Shown: positions 10,905-22,021 of the stretch, piece by piece
How the letters are laid out: every line of letters starts with the position of its first letter
How positions within the stretch are numbered: position 1 is the stretch's first letter
From: Amphiduros pacificus
Lineage: Eukaryota; Annelida; Polychaeta; Phyllodocida; Hesionidae
Assembly (NCBI GenBank): GCA_949316495.1
Contig: OX439005.1
Location: 25,832,217-25,896,216 of the forward strand
Direction: 5' to 3'
DNA length: 64,000 bases
Notes under the pieces: generated by a model
The model's input: only the letters and a program-made list of their open reading frames with translations
The model's database searches: none
What the model was told of the DNA's origin: nothing
Made by a program: the position numbers and the translations under genes

Positions 10905-13756
10905 GTGGAGCACAAGCCCAGTGCGCGTGCTATGGCACTGATTGAAAAATACAAACACTTGTTTGAGGGACTTGGTCTTGTGAAAGGTCGTGAATACGAT
11001 ATCAAGTTGAAACCTGATTACATTGCGGTACAGAAACCGGCAAGAACTATTCCGCACAAAATCCGAGATGAGGTAAAAGCCGAGTTAGACCGGATGGAAA
11101 AGTTGGGTGTGATTGCGAAAGTGAATGAACCGACTGAATGGGTGAACGTGATGACGACCGCTAGAAAATCGAGTGGTGCGATTCGAATATGTTTGGATCC
11201 CAAGGATCTGAATGCCGCCATCATGCGACAACACTACCCGTTGAAAATGATTGAGGAAGCGGTAGCTGACATACCTGACGCAAAGGTATTCAGTGTGGTA
11301 GATGCCACAAGCGGCTACTGGCAGTTGCGATTGTCAGACAAGAGCTCCTACTACACCACGTTCAATAGTCCGTTCGGCGTTATTGCTATCTTCGCTTACC
11401 TTTTGGCATTTCGAGCGCTTCAGAGGTTTGGCAGGAGGTGATGGAAACCGAGTTCGGTGATTTGCCAGGTACGAAGATCATCGTGGATGATTTCCTGCTC
11501 GCTGGTCGAGACGATCCTCCGCACGATGACTACCTGGAGGCTCTGTTCATCCGAGCAGACGATCGTGGAATACGATTCAATCGACCAAAGTGCAAGTTCG
11601 GCACAAATCGAGCAAATTATGTAGGTCACACATTGACTGAGCATGGATTGGAGCCCAATCCAGATCGAGTGCGCGCAATCACGAAAATGCCTCATCCAAG
11701 CAACAAGGATGAACTCGAAACTTTTTTGGGCATGATTGCGTACGTGGGCAAATTTATTCCAAATCTGTCCTCGGTGACCGCTCCACTCCGTGAACTCAAA
11801 GAAGCTGGAGTTGCATGGAACTGGGAGCCGAAGCATGAACAGGCAGTTTTCGAGCTGAAACGTCTTGTGACCAACCACCCTGTGTTGAGATTCTATGACA
11901 AAGACAAACCAGTGGTCTTGGCCACAGATGCGTCCAATCAAGGGTTGGGAGCTGTGATCCTTCAAGAAGGCCGACCGGTATCCTTCTCGTCTCGATGTCT
12001 GACCGCTGCCGAGAAAAATTATGCTACAATCGAGAAGGAAATGTGTGCGATTTTGCATGGATGCACAAAATTCCATGACTATCTGTACGGTCACAGCACA
12101 ACTGTGGAAACTGACCACAAACCACTGATTGGCATATTTGCGAAGGACATGAACAAGTTGAGTCCGAGACTAGAGCGCATGTGTATGAAGCTCTACAGAT
12201 ACGATCTGAATCTGGTATGGCGCCCAGGTAAGGAGATGGGTTTACCAGATGCGCTGAGTCGTGCAGTGCTGGACGATCCACCCCTGGAGGGTGAGCTTGA
12301 TCAGGAAGAGATCAATTTGGTGACACAGTTGCCGATGACGTCAGAGAAGCTGACCGAATTCCGAGAAGCGACAGCATCTGACCCGATCCTGCAGTTGCTG
12401 CAAAACACAGTGCTGCGTGGGTGGCCGGAGGACAAACACAGTGTGCCTCCTGAGTTACACCCATACTACAACTTCAGACATGAAATAGTGTATTGTGATG
12501 GTTTGTTATTTCGGGACAACCAGATCATAGTGCCGAGAAGCCTTCAGCGCGAGATGCTGAACCGGATACATGAGTCGCATCAGGGTATCGTGAAGTCGAA
12601 ACGCCGTGCGAGAGCGGTACTGTTTTGGCCAGGTATGGGCAAGCAAGTTGAGGACATGGTGTCCCAGTGCCCAGTGTGTCAGCAATGCCGGAAGGCAATG
12701 CCAGCTGAGCCATTGATCAGTCATGAGATTCCGGATCGACCATGGGCAAAGATTGCCCTGGATTTGTTTCAGTACAGTGGTCCATCATATTTGATCATGG
12801 TAGACTATTATTCCAAATTCCCAGAAGTTCTGCTGTTGCCTGATCAGAAAGGTCCCACCATTGTATTGGCATGCAAAGATGTGTTTGCCAGAGCCAGTAC
12901 ACCAGACCAAGTTGTTTCTGACAATGGGACACAGTTTACTGGTGAGCAATTTCAGAAATTTTCAAAAGAATGGAAGTTTGAACTGGTGACCAGTAGTCCG
13001 GGGTTTGCTCAGTCCAATGGGCAAATTGAAAAGACTGTACAAACAGTAAAAAATCTGTTGAAAAAAGCAGAAATGGCTGGAACAGACCCATATCAAGCTC
13101 TGCTTGAATACCGGAATACGCCTTTAGATGGTACTGATGGGTATTCTCCCAGTGAGATGCTCAACAGTAGACTGCTGAAGTCGCGCATTCCTACAAATGT
13201 GCATTTGTTGAAACCACACCTTATACCCCCCATGCAGAAATATCTCAAAGCCTGCCAGGAAAAACAAAAGTATTACCATGACAAAAAGGCAGGCAAGGAG
13301 CGACCCGATATGGACAAAGGGGAAAAGGTGAGATTCAAAAATCCTCATGGGAGATGGGAATATGGGGAAATTCAAAAGCAGGCAGAATTTCCTAGGTCGT
13401 ACCTTGTTCAAAATGAGGCAGGCAAGGAATACCGCAGAAATCGCAGACATCTGTTCCAAACTAAGGAGTTAGGACCACCACCCCCTGTGGCAGAGAAATT
13501 TAATGGTCCACCCTTGGTACAGACTCGCCCCACTGGAGTTGGTTTTGGTAGTATCAGCAGGGTACCTCAAATGCCAGAACCAAATGTTCAGCCTGATACC
13601 ACAGCTGGTCTGGAGGTATCAAAGCCTGTTAAAAGCCCAGTGTTGCCTATTACAAGCAAAGGTTCAGATGTGAATGTATCAAACCCAGTAACACCCATGC
13701 CAGTAACCACAAGGTCAGGGAGACAAGTAAAAGCTCCTGTGAGACTTGATTTGTAA
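10905..13756 (+). mobile_element. pol region (RT, RNase H, integrase) of the Ty3/gypsy element
   Basis: Reverse transcriptase motifs include KLGVIAKV, FSVVDATSGYWQ and IVDDFLLAG. RNase H has the ATDASNQGLGAVI and AEKNYATIEKE motifs. Integrase has an HHCC zinc domain (HESHQG ... CPVCQQC) and a DDE core around MVDYYSKFPEV and SDNGTQF, followed by a C-terminal part with KVRFKNPHG. This order defines Ty3/gypsy. Seen as a fossil or near-fossil: mostly open, with about one break. Confidence 0.9.
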
Positions 13757-14203
13757 GCAAATGATATTGTTATAACTTGAGATATTACACAAGTATTGTA
13801 TTAGTTGAGTAGTTATTAGTATATTCTTATATCACATGTGCTCATTTGTATGTAACAATGTATATTGTTTATCGCTGACAATTTTAAATGTGTATTGATG
13901 ACATTGTGGACAAATGATAACTAGCCAGACATAGTTTATCATAAAGTTTGTCATATTGTTAATGGTAACTAGCAAGTCATAGTTCACTATTCAATATGTG
14001 TATTATCAACATTGAATTACATGTATAATTGTTTGATTATAAATGTAACTGTATTGTCATGAGCTTATGAGTGACCCCGGTGTGTGCATGTTAAATGTAA
14101 TTTTTTGTGTATTGAAAATTTGAAAATGACTATGTAAAATTTCATGTAAGGTTTATAGTGAAATTTAAATTACTTCTGTCAATTAAAGAAAGGGACATTA
14201 GTT

Positions 14204-14214
14204 AAAGGGGGAGA
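14204..14214 (+). promoter_or_regulatory. Polypurine tract of the Ty3/gypsy element
   Basis: AAAGGGGGAGA ends directly at the 3' LTR. This is the expected place and composition for the plus-strand priming site. Confidence 0.8.
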
Positions 14215-14388
14215 TGTAGAATATAGTACATGCAATACTGTCCTCTGGTGGATATAACAGAACCGCCACTAGGTGACATTGTAGAATGGAACAAATAAAA
14301 CATTCAATATGGCTTCCTACTGCTAGACATGCTGTTGAGTCATTTTGTCTCATATTTGTACTTATGTAGCCTTCCCACAGACATTACA
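14215..14388 (+). repeat. 3' LTR of the Ty3/gypsy element
   Basis: This is the 174-bp direct repeat of 9267-9440. It is followed by the target duplication GCAGT. Confidence 0.93.
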
Positions 14389-14597
14389 GCAGTTCATTAT
14401 TCAGATTGTGCTCAAAATCGATAGATCAGGTTTCCAATATGTCATATTTGCAATATTGTGGTCAAAATGTCACTGGGATGTATTTTATGGCACTTATATT
14501 AGAAAAATCCTGAAAAACAACATAATAAATACATTATACAAGACGAGTGGAAAAAAAACTATCAGAGGTCAATTCAAAGGTGACCAAATTTGAAGTG

Positions 14598-15394
14598 CCA
14601 TCTTGTGACCGTCCATTGTGCCGGGGAAATATTTCACAGCTAGCATGTTTGGACCCCCTTCAACACTCATACCAAATTTGGTCACCTTTGAATTGACCTG
14701 CGCTATTTATTTTTAGCTTTGAATATGAGAATTTAAGTTTTTTTAAATACAATAATTGAAAAGTTATATGAAACACCATCTTGTGACCGTCCATTGTGCC
14801 GGGGATATATTTCACAGCTAGCGTGTTTGGACCCCCTTCAACACTCATACCAAATTTGGTCACCTTTGAATTGACCTGCGCTATTTATTTTTACCTTTGA
14901 ATATGAGAATTTAAGTTTTTTTAAATACAATAATTGAAAAGTTGTATGAAGCGCCATCTTGTGACCTTCCATTGTGCCGGGGAAATATTTCACAACTAGC
15001 ATGTTTGGACCCCCTTCAACACTCATACCAAATTTGGTCACCTTTGAATTGACCTGCGCTATTTATTTTTAGCTTTGAATATGAGAATTTAAGTTTTTTT
15101 AAATACAATAATTTAAAAGTTGTATGAAGCGCCATCTTGTGACCGTCCATTGTGCCGGGGAAATATTTCACAGCTAGCATGTTTGGACCCCCTTCAACAC
15201 TCATACCAAATTTGGTCACCTTTGAATTGACCTGCGCTATTTATTTTTAGCTTTGAATATGAGAATTTAAGTTTTTTTAAATACAATAATTTAAAAGTTG
15301 TATGAAGCGCCATCTTGTGACCGTCCATTGTGCCGGGGAAATATTTCACAGCTTACATGTTTGGACCCCCTTCAACACTCATACCAAATTTGGT
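14598..15394. repeat. 178-bp tandem repeat inside the Mutator-like element
   Basis: Units starting CCATCTTGTGACC recur at 14598, 14776, 14954, 15132 and 15310 with an exact 178-bp step, and the last unit is partial. The units are very similar to one another. The minus-strand frames of about 67 residues seen here are only the repeat translated. Confidence 0.9.
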
Positions 15395-15630
15395 CACCTT
15401 TGAATTGACCTCTGATAGTTTTTTTTCCACTCGTCTTGTATAATGTATTTATTATGTTGTTTTTCAGGATTTTTCTAATATAAGTGCCATAAAATACATC
15501 CCAGTGACATTTTGACCACAATATTGCAAATATGACATATTGGAAACCTGATCTATCGATTTTGAGCACAATCTGAATAATGAACTGCGAATAGTGAATA
15601 AGTAACAAACTTCACACACGTATGCTAAGA

Positions 15631-16094
15631 GGCCTTGACAAGATGATGCCATTTGCGAATGTGCAGTACAGAAGTGGTGCCAGTATATATGAGATTACTG
15701 ATTCAGAAATGATCATATCCAGAGATCACCCAGATCATATCAAGTTGCAAGATTGTCACCATTTCTACTATAATCTTCTTAAATTTGCCAATCTATCTAT
15801 CGATATATATACCTATATATATTATAATACCCTGGTACATCGCTACCATGTGGCGGCTTCCTTTATACTGGGATTTACCCCTGTTTCTGAGATATCTCGA
15901 TCCTGGGAATATCAACATTTAGACCCTTTTTGACATCTGCCACTAGGGGGCTCTCAACCAAAAGAACCATAAACGCCATTTTCATTTTCAGAACCATGTC
16001 ATTGAAGGGTATCGTATTACACAAAACTTCAATGTTTAAATACCATTTCTAAAACGATTTAAATGGGATAGGTGGCGCCACTACCTCTCCACCA
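15631..16094. other. Non-coding spacer after the compound element
   Basis: A frame of 103 residues starts in the target duplication but shows no domain. It degenerates into an ATATAT-rich stretch at about 15797-15825. A CTCF-type motif, CCACTAGGGGGC, lies at 15940-15951. Confidence 0.4.
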
Positions 16095-16188
16095 CTTTAC
16101 ACCATTTTAAACATTATTTCAGTCATTTCGTGATGAGACCTACTTGTAGCAGATATTGTACAAGAACAATGGTTTACCCTTTTGACAC
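16095..16188 (-). mobile_element. SINE remnant, internally deleted
   Basis: The minus strand matches the SINE tail block (AAGTAGGTCTCATCACGAAA) and then jumps to the CCCGTG / GGTTAAC-like part. The middle and the tRNA head are missing. Confidence 0.65.
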
Positions 16189-17484
16189 GGGCCTTGAATG
16201 ATGTATTCAAAATCTTGTAAACATATTTTCAATAAAAAAAGAATCTTGTGAATCTCAGTTTTCATGCAGTGACAGGTCCATGTAATTCATCACTAGAAAT
16301 GGGAGACATTGAACATAAAATGGGTAGTACAAAACTTCCTATTGCAGTGGGTACATGGTGTCACTTTCACCCAGGATAAATAGCACCAAAAATAGAACAC
16401 ATTCTACAATTTATATACATTTTCAAGAAATAATTTCAGCACCTTTTTCTTATTGAAGAAAAAATAGAATATATGGAAATTTGCAGAAAGATATCAGCTT
16501 TTCAATTAGTTAATCCATTTTTGTCTACATTTAATGCATTTCTTGTCACCTGATGTTTTTCCTTTGCAGATTTATCACATTTCCACATACTTTTAAGAGT
16601 TTATTATTGTTTTTTATGTACCATTATGATTAGAGAAACTTATTGGGGGTTATTTTCTGAAAATACACATATATCTTATATGTATGGAACTTTAAAAGAT
16701 TGCATTGGATCATTTTGAAGTCTGTCAATTTTCATCTTTTGTACACCTACCACATTCAAGCTATTTCTAACCAAATTTAGCTTGTTTATAAATCTCAAAA
16801 TTGATGGATTTTATTTTCAGCATTTAACTTTTTTTCAATGCATTATAATATGTACTTATTTAACCAACAATAAGTTGTTATTATAGATGTTGTTTAAAAA
16901 TAGCTCAGCATATCAATATTTCCTCTAATTTCCATTGTCCAAAATTTAAAATTGTTCTAATATTGTCAATTTTGAGTGGACTTTGATGAATAAACCTACA
17001 AAGGTGCACATTCAGTCATGTATCATTTTTGGATGTGTCCCTCACAGTAAAAACGTTATATGCCTATGTCTGTCATTTCTACTGTAGAATATGAATGCCG
17101 GTAATTAAGTCTGATTGGTCAGGTGCGCACAAGCAGTCCCCAGTGAATATCTGACTTCTCTCCTTTTCTCCTTTTTGAGGGATCGGTTCTTATGCTTACT
17201 TTAGATTTGTTTTCAACCATAAGGAAAGTAATTATACATTTAAAAAATAAATAGAAAGAATAAATAAACGTATTGCATGCAAAACATTACTTTGGAGAAG
17301 CTGAGATCCAGAAGCTGAGATAAAACCCAAACCGTACCCCTGCATATGTGCCCTACCTTTCACGTTCACGACTGGGGTCATACCCCCCAACTTAGCCCCA
17401 GCTCAGCTGCAAAACCATCACCAGGAGAACACCAGCATCAGTGAGAGCGTCACCGGGCAACATTTGCAGCACAACTTTTAAACA
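16189..17484 (+). promoter_or_regulatory. Intergenic sequence and probable promoter region of the Ly6 gene
   Basis: There is no gene in this stretch. Two motifs near its end are candidate regulatory sites for the downstream gene. One is an NF-Y-type inverted CCAAT box, CTGATTGGTCAG (17111-17122). The other is an exact RFX X-box, GTCACC-G-GGCAAC (17449-17461), 23 bp before the ATG. No convincing TATA box is seen. The transcription start cannot be placed from sequence. Confidence 0.35.
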
Positions 17485-17563
17485 ATGGCTTCTAAAATTT
17501 GGCAAGATTGGTTCAAATTTTCTCTTTTCAGTGTTTTTGTGGCACTTTTACTGGTGAAGAGCA
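17485..17563 (+). CDS. Ly6 gene exon 1 (signal peptide)
   Basis: The ATG at 17485 opens MASKIWQDWF and the hydrophobic segment. The donor is GTAAGT after AAG AGC A (phase 1). The choice of ATG rests on the well-formed signal peptide. Confidence 0.8.
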
Positions 17564-20500
17564 GTAAGTATATTGATTTCATGTGTTCAAGTAAGTTTTT
17601 GATGTAAAAAAAAGTTGTCGTTTCCAGTAAATAGTTCTTCAGAGGGAACAGAATTCTAGACAAAATATGCTCAAAAGATGCGTTTAGTATTTCAGTTTGA
17701 TGAAAAGACTACATGGGAGATACATAACTTAAACAATCATATATTTGCAACAAAATGCGTGAACCTAATGACTTGTATGTCAGGTCTGACCTCTTGTCCT
17801 TGAAACTGCGGCACAATCACACAGGCACCCGGCACGGGTAGCCAGCCAGAGGAACATTTACCGCCAGCACCATCACTACTTCTACACAGGCCAGAGCCAG
17901 AGAGGGACTGGACACTCTCTGCATGGTAACCTGTGGTACAATCTGTATGTTGGGGAAACAATTATCATGGATGATGTAGGAATATCCAAAGCCGATATAG
18001 CCGTGTATTTCTTCTCTGTGTATCTCTTCTCTGTGTATTTCTTCTCTGTTGATAATCATTGAATAATTAAAGAATACAAATAAACATGTTTACTACCATG
18101 TGCAATATTCAACTCAGATCGATATAAGAGATAACATGCACAAAACTATGAATATAAATGTCATTTTCCGAGAGGAAATTATTAATCTCATACAAATATG
18201 AATTTAAGAAAATAATTTTTTTTTCCTCGGTAAAAAATATTCTTTTAATCAGAAGAAACCAATATCATACACAAATCACTTGTAATATAGGTATACCTTA
18301 TACTTTAACTTATCAGATTAGTACAGTATTGGTAAGTTTTATTCGATAGTAAACCTCTCTCTCTTTTCTAGGTCAAGGGAAATGCTAAGGTGCTATTTTA
18401 GTCACTTGATATATCTTGTGTGAACCCTGCAGCACTCACCCCAATGTCAGCAGTCTCTAGGGATTCCCCTCAGCCCGCTGCTTGGAGGGTGGGAGGGGGG
18501 GGAGCATTTAGGGGTCACATGCTTGGGGGTTCAGATGGGGGTGACACCTTGGCTTTTGTACCTAAACTAGATATTATATGTTTCAGACTAGTATTGATTG
18601 TTGTGGAATATATAAAAAGTTTCTTTCTCATATCAACAAAATGCAGACAAATGGTCTTGATATCCTGTTTCAGGGGATAGCATGACCTTGAGCAGTCATG
18701 CCCTTTAAAATAAATCAAATTTCATGCTAAACGTCTTGAAAAAATAATAAAACCAAACGCATAATAGCTGCATGAAGCTAAAAATTATATGAAGTTAAAG
18801 ATTTCAAGAAAAGAAATTGGTATGTCATTTAAAATAATATAACTCACAAATATTAGGTACTTCCAATATAGAAAAGGAAACAAAAAGGTCACCATCTAAG
18901 ATTTTTCAGAAGCGAATAGCAAGCACATTGATATTCTCTTTCTCAAAATGTCTGGCACTGGTAAAGAACCAAAACAATATCGTGGGGTCTTCATGCTTAT
19001 TGTTGAGTTATTAAACTTAGATCAGATGTACTATATAATTATTATGACAGAGTACAGCTTATGAGAACTGATTAATCACGGAGGATATATAGCTCAATTT
19101 ATGATATTTATGCATAATTTATATTAATTGTTAATGTCACGTACCATTCCATCAAATCAATATTATTTCATTTTCGATAATGATTTTGAATATATGTTTA
19201 ATTGGATTTGTGATATTTTTCAGGCAGTGGTCTGAAGTGTTATGTGTGTGATGATGAGAGCTGCCATGACCCTTTTGATGAGGACATCCCTCTTGAGAAA
19301 TGTGGCAAAAATCCAAGAAACCAAACGCACAATAGCTGCATGAAGCTAATCACAGAACAATATGAAGTTAGAGATTTCAAAAAACAAATTGGTATGTAAC
19401 TTTAGGGTGACTTGAACACTAGTGAATATTTTAATGCGAATGAATGCCATCCTAATTTACATGCTAATATTTTTGTCATACAAGTTTGCTCACTGACACA
19501 GATGAAGGAAATTAAGACCCAACAATGATTAAAGGGTTACTTCATTTGGAATATATGGCTGGATATGAGTATAAATGTGACAGATATGAGAAGATGAGTA
19601 TAGATGTGACAGGTGACGGGATGAGTATTGATGTGACAGATGACATGATGAGTATAGATGTGACAGATGACAGGATGAGTATAGATGTGACAGATGACAG
19701 GATGAATATAGATGTGACAGATGACAGGATGTGTATTGATGTAACAGATCACAAGATGAGTATAGATGTGACAGATGACAGGATAAGTATAGATGTGACA
19801 GAAATGACAGAATAAATATAAATGTGACATATATGGCTGGATGAATATAGATGTAACAGATGACAGGATGAGTACAGATGTGACAGATGACAGGATGGGT
19901 ATTGAGGTAACAGATGACAGGATGAGTATAGATGTGACAGATGACAGGATAAGTATAGATGTGACAGAAATGACAGAATAAATATAAATGTGACATATAT
20001 GGCTGGATGAATACAGATGTGACAGATGATAGGATGAGTATAGATGTGACAGATGACAGGATGGGTATTGAGGTAACAGATGACAGGATGAGTATAGATG
20101 TGACAGATGACAGGATAAGTATAGATGTGATAGAAATGACAGAATAAATATAAATGTGACATATACGGGTGGATGAATATAGATGTGACAGATGACCACA
20201 TGACTATAGTTGGATGAGTTTAGAAGGGACTGATATCATGGGAGGGCGACAAATGTGCTGATTGGATGAGTTTAGAAGGGACTGATATCATGGGAGGGCG
20301 ACATATGCACTGATTGGATGAGTTTAGAAGGGACTGATATCATGGGAGGGCGACATATGCGCTGGTCCTGACTAGATAGGGAGCAGATAAGATTCAGAGA
20401 TATTTCCTTGGTACGATGTATGTCATCTGAGGTAGAGATCTTGGTCTAATTCCTTCTTGGGGTCAGTTACTCTGATCATGGTTCCATGTTTGAAATTGTC

Positions 20501-21014
20501 AATTCAAACAGTGCACCAGATATCGACCGGATATCGGAGGCAGTGGTCTATGGCATTGTGTTTGGGTGATAATCCTAAAAAAAGGTCTCTATCACTCTCT
20601 CCCATATCTGATATTAGTCAAATTAAACTGACTCGGATAGTAAACAGTAATGTCATATGGCATATGATGATGCTTATGCAAAAAATTCTTGGTCATATCT
20701 CACTTGAGTTTTGTAAATTGATTATTTTAATTTGAAAATATGTTTTCAAGATTTGTTTGACTGAGATGAACAGATTCACTGATATTTTTGTTTGCATTTA
20801 TTTGACAGTTGGGAAGACAACCACGAGAATGTGTGCCTTTGCAGAGGATGATTCCCGGGACACATGTTGGAGCCACAGAGGAAATGCAGGGAACACATAT
20901 ACTTGTCACTGCTCCTCAGATGAATGCAACCATGGAAACCATGCAACTTCATCCACTGCAGCCATCTTTGTTGGACTTGCCTCTGTTTTTATGCTGAAAA
21001 TGAGGCAGTTATAA
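17485..21014 (+). CDS. Ly6/uPAR (LU) domain protein, GPI-anchored type; three exons
   Basis: Exons 17485-17563, 19224-19391 and 20809-21014 join with GT-AG introns, all in phase 1. They encode about 150 residues. Residues 1-26 form a signal peptide with a hydrophobic core (FSVFVALLLV). A single three-finger LU domain follows: it opens LKCYVCDDESC and closes with the hallmark CHCSSDECN. A short hydrophobic C-terminal segment (AAIFVGLASVFML) follows a Ser/Thr-rich stretch, as expected for GPI attachment. LU proteins bind receptors or channels at the cell surface. This one resembles invertebrate Ly6 proteins of the quiver/sleepless type in length and layout, but I cannot assign an orthologue. 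The gene converges on CRIM1. AATAAA overlaps the stop codon (21013-21018), with further copies at 21317 and 21357. Confidence 0.85.
18484..18545 (+). other. G-rich stretch in Ly6 intron 1
   Basis: Five or more runs of three to eight G occur within about 60 bp (GGGTGGGAGGGGGGGGAG, then GGGG, GGGGG and GGGGG). This could form a G-quadruplex on the coding strand, though some loops are long. Confidence 0.4.
18750..18827 (+). pseudogene. Decayed duplicate of the 3' half of Ly6 exon 2
   Basis: The segment ACCAAACGCATAATAGCTGC... and its continuation to the GGTATGT donor match the end of exon 2 (19319-19396). There are scattered substitutions and a short deletion, and the acceptor side is gone. It lies about 490 bp upstream of exon 2 in the same orientation, so it is a tandem partial exon duplication that decayed. 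It is unlikely to be spliced, though the donor motif survives. Confidence 0.7.
19224..19391 (+). CDS. Ly6 gene exon 2 (first part of the LU domain)
   Basis: The acceptor is TTTTTCAG and the donor GTATGT; both junctions are phase 1 and the exon is 168 nt long. It carries the LKCYVCDDESC opening of the LU domain and a later Cys pair (EKCGKN, NSCMKL). An NQT sequon is present. A decayed copy of its 3' half lies at 18750. Confidence 0.85.
19560..20212. repeat. 27-bp tandem repeat with higher-order units, Ly6 intron 2
   Basis: The unit is GATGAGTATAGATGTGACAG plus ATGACAG (27 bp). It is arranged in larger blocks of about 150 bp that each include a divergent segment (AATAAATATAAATGTGACAT, then ATGGCTGGATG). 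Long minus-strand frames (up to 220 residues) arise only because 27 is a multiple of three. Confidence 0.85.
20211..20363. repeat. 52-bp tandem repeat, three copies, Ly6 intron 2
   Basis: Three nearly identical copies begin TGGATGAGTTTAGAAGGGAC. They follow directly on the 27-bp array. Confidence 0.85.
20809..21014 (+). CDS. Ly6 gene exon 3 (end of the LU domain, GPI-type tail, stop)
   Basis: The acceptor is TTTGACAG. The exon carries the remaining cysteines (RMCAF, DTCWS, TYTCHCSSDECN) and the hydrophobic tail ending KMRQL, then TAA. Confidence 0.85.
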
Positions 21015-22020
21015 TAAAAGTCTATAGACAATACAATCTACTGTCAAGAATTACATCATTGTGAAAGACCATCAAGAAAATCAATTTGAAATCTGCAATA
21101 AGTAATGAAACACAACAGCATAGAAAAATGGTAGTGTCTAAAATTCCCATGAATGTTTTAAAGGCATTATTTCATCATTACAACTGGATTAATATTAAGA
21201 AACAAAAAACATTTTATAATAGCAAAGTACACTATATTTAGCAACAAATATAATAACAATCCTGACAATAACATATTGAAGACAAAGTGAAATTTATTGC
21301 GCATGAAAAGTCTTCCAATAAACACTTTATTTGTTTAGTTTCTATGCGGCTAGTTCAATAAAATGTTTTTGATATCAAGCTCCAAATACATTACCGGTAT
21401 GCATCGTTACATTATCTGTCTCGCCATCAGGTCTGTGGTCAGCCAGGTAGCAATTGGCAGTCAAAAGAGGAATAAATAATGAATAAAGTTAGAAAATATC
21501 TGTCAGATATGATATATTCATGATCCACACTCAACCTTTCCATGGAGATATATGTAATGATGATAATCCATACCCAGCATCTGCTGCACCAATTGGATTA
21601 ACCTTGGGCTCATTGAAAAGAAAAATGTGAAATATTAAGAAAGGTGGAAGGGATATAACATACATTCCATTTATTATTAGTCAAAATAGCCAAAAACTAG
21701 TATTTCAAGCAGTACAGAGGCAGGAGCTTTGATAAATATATTTCTCGTAATTTCCCATAATTTAAAATATTTACCCAGCTTCCCAGGATGAGAACAATTA
21801 ATGTGGCAAAAATAATGTTCCCAATAATGGGGCTGACTCCATCACCCCCACATAGCTTTATTCCAGAAGTCTCTAGATTAGAAGAATGAGGTACTGGATG
21901 TTCCAGGTGTATATGCATTTTCCACACTGTCCACCAGAGGCACACACAAACTATTAGGTTCACCAGGTTGCCCTCTGGTGGAGTTTGTGCATTTTCAAAA
22001 TAATTTAACACCACATTCCT
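21015..22020. other. 3' flank of the Ly6 gene
   Basis: This includes likely 3' UTR with AATAAA motifs at 21317 and 21357. The inverted copy of the short dispersed repeat found in MITE 2 lies at about 21917-21990. No other gene is visible. Confidence 0.5.
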
Positions 22021-22021
22021 T

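Larger units (their letters stand above)
9267..14388 (+). mobile_element. Ty3/gypsy LTR retrotransposon, young, nearly whole
   Basis: Two 174-bp LTRs (TGTAGA...TTACA) differ by about one base. A 5-bp target duplication, GCAGT, lies outside them (9262-9266 and 14389-14393). Between them are a primer-binding site, a gag-protease region, a pol region and a polypurine tract. The order protease, RT, RNase H, integrase is that of Ty3/gypsy (Metaviridae). No envelope frame is seen. The near-identical LTRs point to a recent insertion. It looks close to whole, with about one or two breaks in its reading frames. It sits inside the left arm of the Mutator-like element. Confidence 0.93.
9229..15621. mobile_element. 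Mutator-like/foldback DNA transposon split by an LTR element
   Basis: The left terminus ACGTGTGTGAAG and right terminus CTTCACACACGT are perfect complements. They are flanked by an identical 9-bp duplication, ATGCTAAGA (9220-9228 and 15622-15630). With the LTR element set aside, inverted arms of about 235 bp remain: 9229-9266 plus 14394-14592 on the left, and 15388-15621 on the right. They flank four to five tandem copies of a 178-bp unit, giving an element of about 1.27 kb. Long inverted arms, a 9-bp duplication and internal tandem repeats fit non-autonomous Mutator-like or foldback elements. No transposase is present. Confidence 0.8.

Noticed and set aside
14660-15219. Three 67-residue minus-strand frames
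   Set aside because: They are successive 178-bp satellite units.
19529-20201. Overlapping minus-strand frames of 150-220 residues in the Ly6 intron
   Set aside because: They come from the 27-bp satellite, whose length is a multiple of three and so keeps frames open.
20457-20735. 92-residue plus-strand frame in Ly6 intron 2
   Set aside because: No domain, no splice sites that join it to the LU exons in phase, and composition like the intron.
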